In this document: positions 46,356 through 58,300 of the stretch, piece by piece
How the letters are laid out: the number at the start of each line of letters is the position of its first letter
Numbering within the stretch: the stretch's first letter is position 1
Assembly: GCA_024336345.1 (NCBI GenBank)
Contig: JANFOG010000007.1
Coordinates: 2,170,001-2,234,000, forward strand
Reading direction: 5' to 3'
Length of the DNA stretch: 64,000 nt
Source: Mariannaea sp. PMI_226
Taxonomy: Eukaryota; Ascomycota; Sordariomycetes; Hypocreales; Nectriaceae
Notes under the pieces: model-generated
Database searches by the model: none
Told to the model about the DNA's origin: nothing
The model's input: only the letters and a program-made list of their open reading frames with translations
Program-made: the position numbers and the translations under genes

Positions 46356-47301
46356 ATGAATAGGCTGGCCAGCGACAACACTTCAAAATTGTGCATAGAC
46401 TTCATCCTTGAGCAGATCAAAGAATATACGAAGAAATCGCCAGGCCAGAGTCAGCCAATCATCATTGGTTTCAATGGAGTTCAAGGATCAGGGAAGACTA
46501 CTCTTGTTGACGCTGTGGCGTCGACGTTAAACAAGAGGGAAGGTCTCGTCACCTTGGTTTGCAGCATAGACAATTTCTATCTCAAGCGAGACGACCAACT
46601 CAGACTGATTCAACGGTACCCAGAAAACCGGTTGGTTCAGGTGCGAGGTCAACCAGGCAGGTATTGTGTAGTTACCCTCCAGAGCCGACTCGAACTTATG
46701 ACAGACTGTAGGAACTCACGACACGAATCTACTTCGTGGCTTCTTTCAGGATATCTGTGCAGGGAGAAAAACAAAAGTACCCCAATACGACAAAGCTGCG
46801 TTCTCTGGACAGGGTGACCGAATTACAAGCTCTAGATGGGAGGTTGTCAACGACGCTGACCACCCAAAAGTGCAGGTCATCTTGCTAGAGGGCTGGTGTG
46901 TTGGCTTTCGGCCCCTGTCACGAAAAGATCTTCACGAGAAGTGGTCAAATCCCAGTCGAACCCTCAAATTGCACAAGTTGGAACATTTAGAATACGTCAA
47001 TTCTCAGCTGGAAGAATATGAGGTTATCACAAATTTATTGAATTCCTTCATTCATCTCGATGCTGAGAACACTGAATGGGTGTACACCTGGCGCCTCGAG
47101 CAAGAAGTTGCATTGCGCCAATCCAGAGGCGGGGGAATGACGGATCATCAGGTGCAGGAGTTTATCGACGCTTATTACCCAGCTTATGAGATGTACTTGG
47201 ATAATCTGAGAAAAGGGATCTTCGCGGACACCACCTGGGGCAAGCAGCTGAGGATTGTGATTGACAAAGACCGAAATGTAACGCAGACAAACATCATTTG
47301 A
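46356..47301 (+). CDS. P-loop kinase, D-glycerate 3-kinase (GLYK/YGR205W-like)
   Basis: Two exons (46356-46656, 46712-47301), 296 residues; a GC-AG intron (GCAGGT donor) reconstitutes the family block RGQPGTHDTNLL. Walker A GFNGVQGSGKTT, then SIDNFYLKRDDQ, YDKAAFSGQGDR and LLEGWCVGF. The C-terminus has YTWRLEQEVALRQSRGGG, all hallmarks of plant/fungal D-glycerate 3-kinase. It would phosphorylate glycerate, or a related hydroxy acid, from C2/C3 remnants such as glyoxylate. Divergent from the DUF1989 fusion. Confidence 0.9.
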
Positions 47302-47705
47302 ACTGTAAGAAATCTCAATTGCTGTCACGGTTCATGTGCACCATTATAGCAACATGTCTTGCACTAAAGGATGCAATGGAACTCATCACAAAAAATGATG
47401 GTTTTAATGATACACAATTTCATAACTGATAAATGATGGATTTTTTGCATTTTTTCATTTAAATATTCTAATTGCCTGAAGCTTCATCTTCAATCGGGTT
47501 GTCCTCCTCTCTTCGTTGAGTCCCGAATTTATACTGTATTTACATGGTACTCACAGTACATACAGATAACGATAAGCCTAGCGTGATCGGCCAACGTCGG
47601 CCATCTCCCCTCTCATTCCACGTTCGGTCCTCCTACAAGAGCAAACCCACGCCACGCCCCTGCTGCCTCTGCTCACACGGCACCTCGTTTGCTCGTCTTG
47701 CAAGT
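47302..47705. other. Promoter of the Zn2Cys6 regulator
   Basis: AT-rich stretch 47,400-47,470, then a cluster B site at 47587. An in-frame ATG at 47544 exists, but the protein most likely starts at 47706. Confidence 0.5.
47587..47603. promoter_or_regulatory. Cluster B motif upstream of its candidate regulator
   Basis: TCGGCCAACGTCGGCCA, two CGGCC half-sites about 105 bp upstream of the chosen start. Suggests autoregulation. Confidence 0.6.
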
Positions 47706-50251
47706 ATGGACGGCCGAAAATCAGCAGGTCACTCACAATCCCGGCCTTACCGGTCAAAGCGGCATCGGCCGTGCGATGTTTGTCGACGCCGAAAGCATGC
47801 CTGTCATCTGGAAGACCAACCGCCTTGTCGGGTCTGCCGCGAATTGGGAACCGACTGCACCTTCAACGAACCTCCTTCTAAGCGCAGGCGCCAATCTCAG
47901 TTGCGGCCATCGGTCTCTCCCCACAACTTATCCAGGCAGAACATCAGGAATACTCAGTCCGAGAACGGGGATCCCAGGGCTGTTGACCAGGGATGGGACC
48001 TCCGAACTCAAGAGACGGCTGCTGATGGCGTCCACGATGCCGCCGACAGTGTCGCTGGAGCTGACCCCTTTGCGCCTCTCGGCGATTCCATCAGCGTCGA
48101 GATGCTTCAACCATCGCGACACGACGATTGGGTGGCAGCGATGATGATGGACACGGAACTGGGGCCTTTGTCCCTGGCATTCATGGATGGCATGGATCAC
48201 GTCAACTACGCTCCAGGCAGTCTGTTCCCGATGCCAAATCAAATGGTATTGCCGGAAATGCTCCCAGACGCCCGGTACGAGGAGAACCCTGCGCAAGCTC
48301 CTCGCGCTGCGGAGGCTGCCAACCTGCCAGTTCGATCTCAGCCTGCTCGCGCACTAGATCCCCAGGACGGGTCGTTGACATCTCAGTTCTTTGGCCCTTC
48401 TGGTGAAACGGACCCTTACTTGTTACGGCACATGCGTTTCTCTGAGGAGGGCAGCTGTAACTTTGGTCAGTTCCAGTACCGCTCCCTTTATCAGGGAACT
48501 ACGAGGACGGAATTATCCCCTTCAGATAATAACAATGCATTCCCCGTGCATTTCATGATTAGTGCTCCCAGAAATCCCTTTAGCAAGGATGGTTCGGAAG
48601 AGCCTGAAGAGCACACTCAACGCGAAGATCTAGATAGACTCGTCGACCCAGAGTTGGGAGCACGACTTGTCGGTCTGTAAGTTTATCATCCTGATTGTGA
48701 TGCAAATGGTGTCCTGACCGAGTGCCTGTTCAAGCTTCCTTCGATATGTATTCCCTAGTCTCCCCGTTCTATCGCGAAGCACACTGAATGTCAGAACCGA
48801 AACTCTCATCCCCAAGGCAAAGGCCCTAGATAATCTGCCATCTTATCTTCTAGCCGCCGTATATGCTTCAGCTGACATGTTTCGCCGCTATGATCCTACT
48901 CTTAACGTGTCCAGGACAGATGCGGAAATTCATACAACAGCACTCTGGAGAATGGCTCACCGAGGGATAATGCGACAAATGCACATGCCTCGACTGGCCG
49001 TAATCCAGGCCCTGCTGATATATCTCCAACGGCCCATGGAAGATACCATCACCGCCACCACCGATAGCCCTGGGCAGTGGCCTCTATTAGGTTCCGTAGT
49101 TCAGCTTGCCAGCCAAATTGGACTCCATCTTGACTGCCAGCTGTGGCCCATTCCGGAGTGGGAGAAACGGCTCAGGCGGCGGCTATGGTGGGTAGTTTAC
49201 TCCGAGGCAATATGGCGCAGCCTCTTGTTGGGTCTGCCTCAGCCGATCCAGGCGGGTCAATGGGAAGTCACGCCTCTGGGTGAAAAGGACTTTCTCATCG
49301 ATCATCTACAATGCCCAACTGAGGAGACGGCAACTCAGACGCCGGCCTTGCAGAAACCGTGTGGGTTCTGCCACGCAGGTCACGATTTTCGTTTTCTAGC
49401 CGATCTCACGCTTATCTCGTATGATGTTTACCAGTCGTTTTACACACTTTCCGCTACCAAAGGGCTCTCAAATGACTTTGAAGGTTCCCTCAATCTTGGT
49501 AGGATATACTTGGATCGTCTGAACAAGTGGGGAGCTCAGCTCCCTAAGCAAATGGCTCTCGACGCCGTATCCAATACGGAAACTCGGGACTACTTCCATT
49601 CTGGGTCTGCAAGCCATCTCAAGCTTGCTTTTTTTACATTGAAAGCCATGGTTTACAGGGCAATCATTCGACCACTTGCGAACGCCGGTCCCCCAGAATC
49701 CATGGCACCAACCAGCACACATCTTGATGAAAACACAAATCAATGCTCCCCGACGGCCAACTCGAGCATAACGGCGACTCTTGGTCTTGAGAGTTCAGCT
49801 ATTATCCAAGATGCACTCAACCTTTCAAGACAGGCCAGTCAGTGGGCCCAACGTCTCGGATCGTATGATCGAAATAGCTTCTCGCGTTCATGTACGTCTC
49901 AGTGCCTCCATCTCCGATTGACTTATTCATCTTATTGATCTCGCACGCTCTGAAACGTAAGCTAAGACGTAATTGATAGGGTCACGAGCGTGTTTTGCCA
50001 CAATCTCAAACCTCATCATGCTTCTGCTTCTATTAGCACCCACGGCTGCTTCCGCAAAAGAAGTTCTCGCTGTTCTTGCACGATGGGTCATAATTTTACG
50101 GGAACAAAGCATCGTGTTCAACAACATGCAGCTCGGACTACTTCGCTTAGATGCCATATTCAGACTTGGACTCGCAAAAGCGTTCCGTTTTTCCACGCAT
50201 GTCGCAGATAGTGTGCACCGCGAACTACCAACACCGAGTTACCAAAGATGA
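47706..50251 (+). CDS. Zn2Cys6 transcription factor
   Basis: Three exons (47706-48676, 48735-49891, 49980-50251), 799 residues. Binuclear cluster near residue 20: CDVCRRRKHAC then PCRVCRELGTDC. A basic linker KRRRQSQ follows, then an acidic low-complexity region and the fungal-specific domain (RYVFPSLPVLSR, YLLAAVYASADMFRRYD, GLHLDCQLWPIPEWEKRLRR). Start at MDGRKSAGHSQ; a start at 47544 would place the cluster B site inside the coding region. Zn2Cys6 dimers typically bind inverted or everted CGG triplets, which matches the CGGCC/GGCCG sites across cluster B. It is the likely pathway regulator (inference). Confidence 0.9.
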
Positions 50252-51548
50252 GAACCACGGTTTTTTAATTGCAGAAGAGGTACTTTTATAATCCGCACTA
50301 GTTTACTCAACATGCGTCATTTCTATCAACCAACAGTGAGTTTTGCGTAGTGAGAAAGCGAAACTGTGTGCTAATCTGAGCTCTCGCCCAGACTGGTCAA
50401 GGGTTGGGTCTAAGCCTCAAAGTGCACCTTTTTGCAGTCAAGTTGGCACAACCAGGAGGCGTGCCTACAGAGCAACCACTGGCGATCAGCCCGCGAACTC
50501 TGGGACAACGTCAGATAATATTACAAAAAAATCATCCTGAACATGTCACAAGTTTATAGCTAGCCTAGGTTTGATTAGTGGTTCCTCCATTCTATAGGGT
50601 AGATCGTTTTTCATATCTATGTACTCTTCCAGATCCCAACTCAACGACACGAATCGATTGAGCTGTTGTCACATAATAACAAGAAGTAAGAATGGCTAAT
50701 TATAGTATTATAATTTCCGGTTCCCTATTTTATCTGGTCCTCTATCTTCCCTGTCCGGCTGAGTGAGGAGCGGGCTCGGAACCATGTCGGGTTATCCTTG
50801 AAGGCCGGTGGCTTCGTCACGGTCAACACGGTCGAGACTTCCACAGCATGCATAAGCCTAGACGTATTTTCCCCTTGGTTTGACCTTTCCGGAGTTTGCA
50901 GCTAATGTAAACTGTATGAGATTTTACGTGACTGCGATTGGACCAGATGCGAGGGCTCGGGGAATCGAGACAAATAGGGGTTATAATGTGGCTGTGTTAC
51001 GCGTGGTGCGTTTCCAAGTCTCGTTGCGAAATACGAGCTAATTGCGAGAAAATGCGAGTACTCGCTGAATATTCGGGTAACTTATGCTAAGTAGTCATTT
51101 CACCCTCCACGCGTCGTCAAGTCCCTGCGACCGAGGGAGCCGAAGGCCCTGTATCAGCAGTATTTTGAGGCAGGGATTGCGAGTAATTTCGAACAGCGGA
51201 GCCTTTCGGGCTAGCAAATACTAGGCATACGGAGGCCTCAATGACAGGTTCATGCTGTGTCCATTGGCATTTTTATCTGAGCAAGCGAGGGTACGACAAC
51301 GAGTGCTAAAGCTTCAAGAAGTTGTAAAATGTCCCAGTTCTCAAGCGTGGCAGTCAATTCAGGCATGCCTCCCAACATGAGTCTGTGCTCGTGCGTGGAT
51401 AAGTATAGAAGCACTTCTATTCCACCTATCGAGGCTACCACGGGACATGTATTTGATGAATTCATTCTTTGAACCTGACGGACATTGACTCACAGGCAAA
51501 GGACTGGAACTCACAAACGTCATTACTTGATCGTCCGCCAAAGAAGCC
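50252..51548. other. Intergenic
   Basis: 3' flank of the regulator and promoter of the RTA1 gene. No cluster B motif, gene or repeat recognised. Confidence 0.5.
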
Positions 51549-52623
51549 ATGGAACACCAACCAATGCCTCGCGCCGACGAGGGCTTCAAGCTTTACCACT
51601 ACAACCCGAGCACTACTGGAAACGCCATCTTGGCTGGCCTGTTCGCTGTGGCCTCCATAGCACATTTATGGCGAATAATCAAATCCAGGGCTTGGTACTT
51701 TATTCCTTTCCTAATTGGATGTCTCTGTAAGCCGCTCACCCTGGTCCTCCAAGTCAACGGAAAAAATCCTGACGGTGGTTTCTATAGTCGAAGCGGGTGG
51801 TTATGCCGCCCGCGTGATATCATCGAACCAGACGCCCCATTGGACGCTTAACCCGTACTTGGTTCAGACACTGCTGCTGCTTCTGGGACCTACGCTCTAT
51901 GCAGCATCGATATACATGGTGCTCGGTCGGTTGATTCGCTCCCTGGATGCTTCGCATCACTCCATCATCCGAGTGAATTGGTTGACCAAGATATTTTTGA
52001 TGGGAGATATTTTATCAATCCTGAGTCAAGGCGGAGGCAAGTTTTCCTCCTGGCCATCACCTCCACCTCCCATTTTGGTACAATTTCCTGATTTGATCGT
52101 TCATCCTATATAACCCAGACACTTTCTACACATAAGGGTCATCATTAACACAATACAACTAGGCGGAGGCATGATGGCTAAGGCAAAAACGACCGAAGCA
52201 CTCAATGTGGCCAACACCGTTGTCATCCTTGGCCTTGGGATCCAAATCATCTTTTTCTCTCTCTTTATTGTCGCCATAATTGTCTTCCACCTTCGGATCA
52301 GGCGGGCACCAACCTCCCAGTCGTTAATATCAACGTCGCATTGGGAACGGTTTGTCTGGGTGCTTTATGTATCCAGCGTGCTGATCCTTGTCAGATCCGT
52401 CTTTCGGGTTTGTGAGTTTGCTCTCGGGAACGGCAACGTCTTCCAGTCGAGCGAGATTTACATCTTCGTGCTAGATGCAGCCCCTATTCTTGCAGTGGCA
52501 GTGGCATTCGCCTGGTTCCATCCTTGTAACGTCCTGGTTGGGTATAGAAAACTTGGAAAGGGGACAAGTGCTGAGTCTGAGTCTGAGTCTGAGGCATATA
52601 TGATGGGTGGATATCATAGTTAA
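51549..52623 (+). CDS. RTA1-like seven-transmembrane protein
   Basis: Three exons (51549-51726, 51788-52036, 52163-52623), 295 residues. The second intron has a GC donor (GCAAGT). RTA1 family blocks: YHYNPSTTGNAILAGLFAV, FEAGGYAARVIS, LGPTLYAASIYMVLGRLI, WLTKIFLMGDILSIL, GGGGMMAKAKT and AWFHPCNVLVGY. About seven hydrophobic helices. Fungal-specific lipid-translocating or stress-resistance proteins of the plasma membrane. The C-terminus has a Ser-Glu repeat (SESESE) from a 6-bp tandem repeat at about 52,573-52,591. No link to either cluster is evident. Confidence 0.93.
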
Positions 52624-54228
52624 TTGCAATGCGGCAAGGTGTTGTTCATTCAGTTTCAAAGGTTTCATTTGTCGCAAGGATAGAATAAGTAGCATCATAA
52701 AACACAGCAAAGCCTCATGTGTTCATCAATGCTTAGCTGGTCTTCCTGTGAAAATAATATTGATTGCTTTAAGGATTTTAACGAAAGGTTAGATTTTCTT
52801 CATATCCTTACATACTGAATACAGTTGATAAAGGACTTTCGATTGTCACTTATTATGAAACTAGGCGGCAACCACTGAAAGACTATAAGTCATATTAAAT
52901 GTAAGGCGGCTATGTATTGCGCTTCTAGATGAGTAATATAACCTGACGTAGTCCTGCTGGTGACATACTTGGACATCACGTTGAGGAAAGAATCAAGAGG
53001 TTTAGTCTGCACATAGATTGGTTGGAAGTGGAAATCGGGATGAAATCGGAAAGGAAGGCATCAGACATACAAAGAGGGAGAAGTTGCTGGTCATAAGATG
53101 ATGCTGTCACGCCCTTGATGAATACAATGTCTACCAAGCTACCCTCATTCACAGATTCATTTTTATGACATGACTTGCTCGGACCCCATGACTATATAAT
53201 TAAGCAACAAGAGCCAGGAAATAAGAAAGGTGAGAATAAGAAGAAGGCACAAGAGCTTACGTCTGTTTCAAAAGTCCTGTGTCTGACCACGCCCGGAGCG
53301 TCAGTCCGGAACGTCAGTCATATGCATGCTTATGTCCACTTCCACCTCATCGCATCTTTTTGCTTCTATGTCTAAGAAGCATCGAATAGATAGAAAGGAT
53401 CACTACACAGTAATGGAATCATCGGAAACAGGGATCATCCTAGACTTCCACTCTGCCCGTCTTCGGGGCTGAAAGGGGTGATAGCTGCCTTATGTGCCGC
53501 CTCATGAGGGGTTATAACGCCACGGCCGTTTTCCGGCCTAGGGCTTGATACCACGTCGTAGCATGAATGGCTACTGTACTGTGTAGTCACTGCGGCTTGT
53601 GCAGTGCTTACTCTCTCACCACCACCCAATAAGTGTATTCCACATGGCCACTTTACTGACCGACATTTCTTTCTATCGATACGTTGAAAAGGAGAGCAAG
53701 GAAGGGATCCTTCAAGCTATCGCATCAGCTTGATTGATTCAAAATATATTCAAAATACGTCGTGCATGCGACAAGGCATTCCCTTTACGCGGATCAGATG
53801 AATCTGCTTGCATCAATTTGCAGCTCCTGGCATCGTTGATGTCCTAGGGCATTTCGACTTCTTCACTGACTCGATGCAGCCTGCATGCCTCCTTCGAAGA
53901 ATCGTACAACTTACGTACCATAGCGCGGGCGGCAGTTTAAACAAGCCACCGCCACCAACCAATGTGCAATGCGAGCGGCAGGCGAGGGACCCTTTCATTG
54001 GGGGAAGTGTCTTCAGCTATGACGCCCAATTCGTGATGCATACAAAGGGCAAATCAGGCGACAATGGAGTGGTCACGGTGCTTGCGACATATCCTCATGA
54101 ACGACCCAGGCCCGCGGGGGGTGGAGAGTGGTAATATTTCCTATATAGCCCTCTCTTTTACCACTAATTTGTCCTCAATCACCTGTACTGCGTTTTAAGC
54201 TGAGTGTTCAGTCTTCACCTGACAAGCT
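52624..54228. other. Intergenic
   Basis: About 1.6 kb without a convincing gene. CGGCCGTTTTCCGGCC at about 53,523 looks like a cluster B half-site pair but has different spacing and no cluster gene beside it. Confidence 0.5.
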
Positions 54229-54885
54229 ATGGATCCTGATCCCTTTCGCGTCAAGGCCATTGGCCAAGGGATCGATACCATAGGCACCATCTACGAAACA
54301 ATCGCCACTTTCACTGGTCTTCCAAAAGTATTCAGCGAAGTAACAAAACATCTCACACTCGTCAAGAATGAACTCGAAACCGCCCAGCTCAAACTTGAAT
54401 TGGTAGTGTCAGGACAATACCAATCGGTCTCTACCATAACCAATCTCTGCTCCAGGGACGTGGAGAGACTGAAGGACATCTTTCAGGTGCTGAAGAGTAG
54501 ATGCAAACGAGAGCAAGACTGGGCGACGATCCGTCCATTTTACGTTGAAGCAATAGAGAGGAACAGAGATCGTCGAATTGAGTGCTTGGTGAAACAAATA
54601 TTGGGAAATGTGAAGAAGTTGTGTTTACACGACGCTTTGAAAATGCCAGTCGTCAAGATTGACGCGGCGCTCACCGAGCTAGCGGAGGCAGGGCCATCAC
54701 TAGATGACTCGGAATTCAATCAAGTTCCCAATATCAACACACAGACGGTGCAAAGTGGTGGCTTTGGCCAGCAGAACAATCCCACTGGAGGCATTAATAC
54801 CTTCAGCTCGGGGTACAATATTCATGGCGGCACTGCGAATTTCGGCCAACCGGCTACTCCTCTGGAGGGACAAGATAAAACATAG
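54229..54885 (+). CDS. SesA-domain protein with C-terminal sigma-like amyloid motif (candidate NLR effector)
   Basis: Single exon, 218 residues. Residues 1 to about 150 are a SesA-type helical domain (IGTIYETIATFTGLPKVF, then VTKHLTLVKNELETAQ), the N-terminal domain of many fungal NACHT proteins. Residues about 176-208 are Gly/Asn/Gln-rich: GGFGQQNNPTGGINTFSSGY followed by NIHGGTANFG. That motif has a counterpart in the NLR next door (GGWGQQNNPSGGANTFNSGY). In known fungal pairs (HET-S/NWD2; SesA, SesB and Het-eN sigma proteins) an NLR templates the amyloid of the neighbouring executor. I infer the same here. A stretch of 17 identical bases in the motif shows a recent common origin of the two genes. 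Confidence 0.82.
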   Translation: MDPDPFRVKAIGQGIDTIGTIYETIATFTGLPKVFSEVTKHLTLVKNELETAQLKLELVVSGQYQSVSTITNLCSRDVERLKDIFQVLKSRCKREQDWATIRPFYVEAIERNRDRRIECLVKQILGNVKKLCLHDALKMPVVKIDAALTELAEAGPSLDDSEFNQVPNINTQTVQSGGFGQQNNPTGGINTFSSGYNIHGGTANFGQPATPLEGQDKT

Positions 54886-55362
54886 GTAGACCAGTAATTA
54901 CAGTGTCGGAGGCTTACGGGACCTTGGGTAACATAGTAATTGAGAGTGGGATGTGAACGCAGCTCCCAAGTACACATCCTCCAAATCAGCCAACGTTCTA
55001 TCTCGGTGCCAGATCTACCGCCCACATCAGCTGGGACTATCTATTCTGAGTATAATCATGCTCAGGCGTCCTGGCGCGATCTTTTCTCGTGCGTAGATCA
55101 TTATTTCAAGTTTCCTTATCCCTTATTAGGCGCGCGACAAGTGGCGAGGCTTTTTACTCGCTGGCCTGGTTCATGGCTGCAGGTCAGCAACGCCACAGCT
55201 GATGACGAGCTGCCCTGCGGCATGTCAAAGAGGGGGTAATACCAATCATTTGACTTCTGCTCCTTTTCTCAAAAGTGGATAAGTTTCTTGCTCTTTTTAT
55301 TCTTCTCTGGTAATCGTCTGCATTGTGGTTCTCTCAAATTGCGACAATACATTTCGCAATCC
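54886..55362. promoter_or_regulatory. Intergenic between SesA protein and NLR
   Basis: 478 bp, same strand on both sides. No gene; presumably the NLR promoter. No obvious regulatory motif. Confidence 0.4.
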
Positions 55363-58300
55363 ATGGATCCTCTCAGTGTCGCAGCGTCTGTCGCCGGCCT
55401 GCTTCAGGCCACCTCTGCCGCTTGGCAAACCATCCATACAATCAAGAATCTCCCGCAAGCGTTTGATCATGTCAAGAAACACCTTCCTCTTGTCGAGAGG
55501 ACTCTTAAAACCGTTCAAGACAGGCTAGAACGCGGAAGCTTTACCGAGCACGAACAGCAGACGATCGCTAGAATCATCGAAGATAGCAAGGATAAGGCTG
55601 AAAAGCTGAATGAAATATTTCAGGCGCTGGAAGTAAAATGCAAGCATGAGAGGGGTGCCAAAAGTTGGGACAACTTTCGCGGGCTGTACCACACCACTTT
55701 GAAAAGCATGAAGGGTCAACGCGTGGAGAGCTTGATGAACGATATCTTGAAGGACATGGAAAAACTGGGCCTATACGAGACGTTCAGCTTGGCAACTCAA
55801 CACGATATTGATGAACTCAAGAAGGCGATTGAGGAAATCTCTCACACGGAACCATCATTGGATGATGCGGCTGTTGAGTCGTCAAGCTTCACATCCACAA
55901 CCCAGATCGTGAACACAGGTGGTTGGGGCCAGCAGAACAATCCAAGTGGAGGCGCCAATACCTTCAATTCAGGATACAATTTTAGAGACAGCACCGTACA
56001 TTTTGGTAAGACTGCCTGATCTTCCTCCAATTCTTGCATCTGTGGGGACTTGTTAGTGGTAATTTAGAGCAACTCTTTGGGTATATCTAAAATATTATGA
56101 CTTGACTTATATTAACTAAAAAAAGGTATTGAAAGAGAGCCCAAACCCGGGTTTCTTTTCAAGCTGATGAGTGCTCCCCACTTGCTTGAGTATGAGTTTT
56201 CTGTGCGCAAAGAAAAGCTCCACCCGCCGTCATACGAATGGATCCTTTCTGATCGCCTCTTCCAGCAATGGCACGAGGATGAGAACAGCCGATTGCTCTG
56301 GATCAGGGGAGATCCTGGAAAGGGCAAAACGATGCTTCTCTGCGGCATCATTGAGACATTTCGAAAAGAATATAAGAATGGGAATTGCCATGGTCGGGAA
56401 CCAATCTACTTCTTCTGTCGGGAGAGTGACAACCGGTATAACACTGCCAAATCGGTGCTGCGAGGCCTTCTTGCATTTCTATTCAGTAAACATCGGGATC
56501 TGTGCGACAAGTATGACTGCGCTGACAAGTCTTACCCCCTTGATATCGAAAACTGGGATATGCTACTTGTGACGTTCAAAGAAGTATTGCAGGATCCAGA
56601 TCTCCCGAGAATTTACCTCATTGTGGACGCACTCGACGAATGTGTGGATGGCCTTCAAGCCCTCATCAAGGTCATCGTGGATCTTTCCAACGTTTCGTCA
56701 ACCAGGATCAAGATACTGGTATCGAGTCGCAACTGGCCGACAATCCAGGCAGAATTGACTCCCTCGAAGCAAAAAGTCGACTTAGGACTTGAGTTGAACG
56801 CATCTCAGGTATCTGATGCTGTAGACCGCTACATCTGCCACAGGGTAGAGGAATTAGCAACAAAGAAAGGGTATTCCAGAGATCTACGAAGCAGTGTTGA
56901 GCAGCATCTAAAGTCCAACGCCAACAATACTTTTCTCTGGGTGGCATTGGTATGCGAAGCACTCGCGGGCATGGATGTTCTTTCGTTCAATACACTCCGC
57001 CTGCTCGAAGACAAGTTTCCTGTAGGACTTGATGAGCTCTACGGCAGAATGATGAAAGATATCCATAGATCAAGAGATGCGGACCTTTACAAAAAGATTC
57101 TTGCCACCATTTGCGTCATCTACCGCCCTATTACTTGGATCGAGCTGACTACGCTCCTCGGACAGCCCGAACTTCAACATACCAATGATATTGACATCAT
57201 TGGATCCTGTGGCTCTTTTCTGAGTATACAACATGAAGGGAAAGTGATATCTTTTGTTCATCAGTCTGCAAAGGATTTCTTGCTCGAGGATCAAGGAGAA
57301 GCATCAAGGCAAATTCTACCTGATGGAATCGCTCATCAGCATTACTGTGTCTTTTCAACATCGCTTCAAATCCTCTCGACCACGCTCAGACGCGACATGT
57401 ACGACCTGAAAAAACCTGGGTATCTCGCAGAGAATATTTTACCTCCGACACCCGATCCTCTTGCTTCAGTCAAGTATTCCTGTATTTACTGGACTCACCA
57501 TCTTCTCGAGTTGGCTCATGATGAGATGGAACCTAGGTTCATTGAATGCACAAAAAACGAAGGAATTCTGTACAGGTTTCTGAAAGACAATTACTTGTAC
57601 TGGCTAGAAGCCCTCAGCTTGATAGTTTCAATGCCTGAGGGCGTTAAAGGAATGGAAAGTCTTCATTGTTTGTTGGTAAGTTCTATTCGTCAGCCATGTA
57701 TCCAGAACGTGCTAATAGTAGATAGGATAGCATCCGTTCACCAGAGCTGCGTTATCTAATGAATGACGCACGCCGATTCATTCTTTCACAAAAGGGGGCT
57801 ATTGAGATTGCCCCCTTGCAAGCTTACGCATCAGCGCTCATATTCAGCCCTACGAATAGCCTCATAAGACAACTGTTTGTCCGAGAGGAGGCCACGGTGA
57901 TAGACCTGAAACCCGGAATAGGACCAAATTGGGATTCATGCCTACAGACCCTCGATCATAGGGGAAAAGAAGTATCTGTGGCGTTCTTGCCTGATGGCAA
58001 ACAACTTGCATCAGCCTCTCAAGAGGGAACAATCAGGATCTGGGATGCTACATCAGGCAGTTGTATAATGACTTTCGAGGGCCTCGGCAATGGGTTACAC
58101 GATAAGATATTCTCATCTGATGGCAAGCAACTTGCAGCCTGTCGATATGGAACAACCAAGATCTGGAATGTTACATCAGGTAGTTGTATACAAACCCTTT
58201 ACTATATCGATGGGGCAATATCTATGTTGTTCTCATCTGACGGCAATCGATTAGCATTAGCCTGTCGAGATGGAACAATCCAGATGTGGGATGCTACTTC

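Noticed and set aside
51720..51800. Frameshift in the RTA1 gene
   Set aside because: A normal GT-AG intron (51727-51787) restores the frame and recreates the conserved FEAGGYAARV block.
53523..53540. CGGCCGTTTTCCGGCC as another cluster B site
   Set aside because: Half-site spacing differs from the cluster sites and no cluster gene is nearby.
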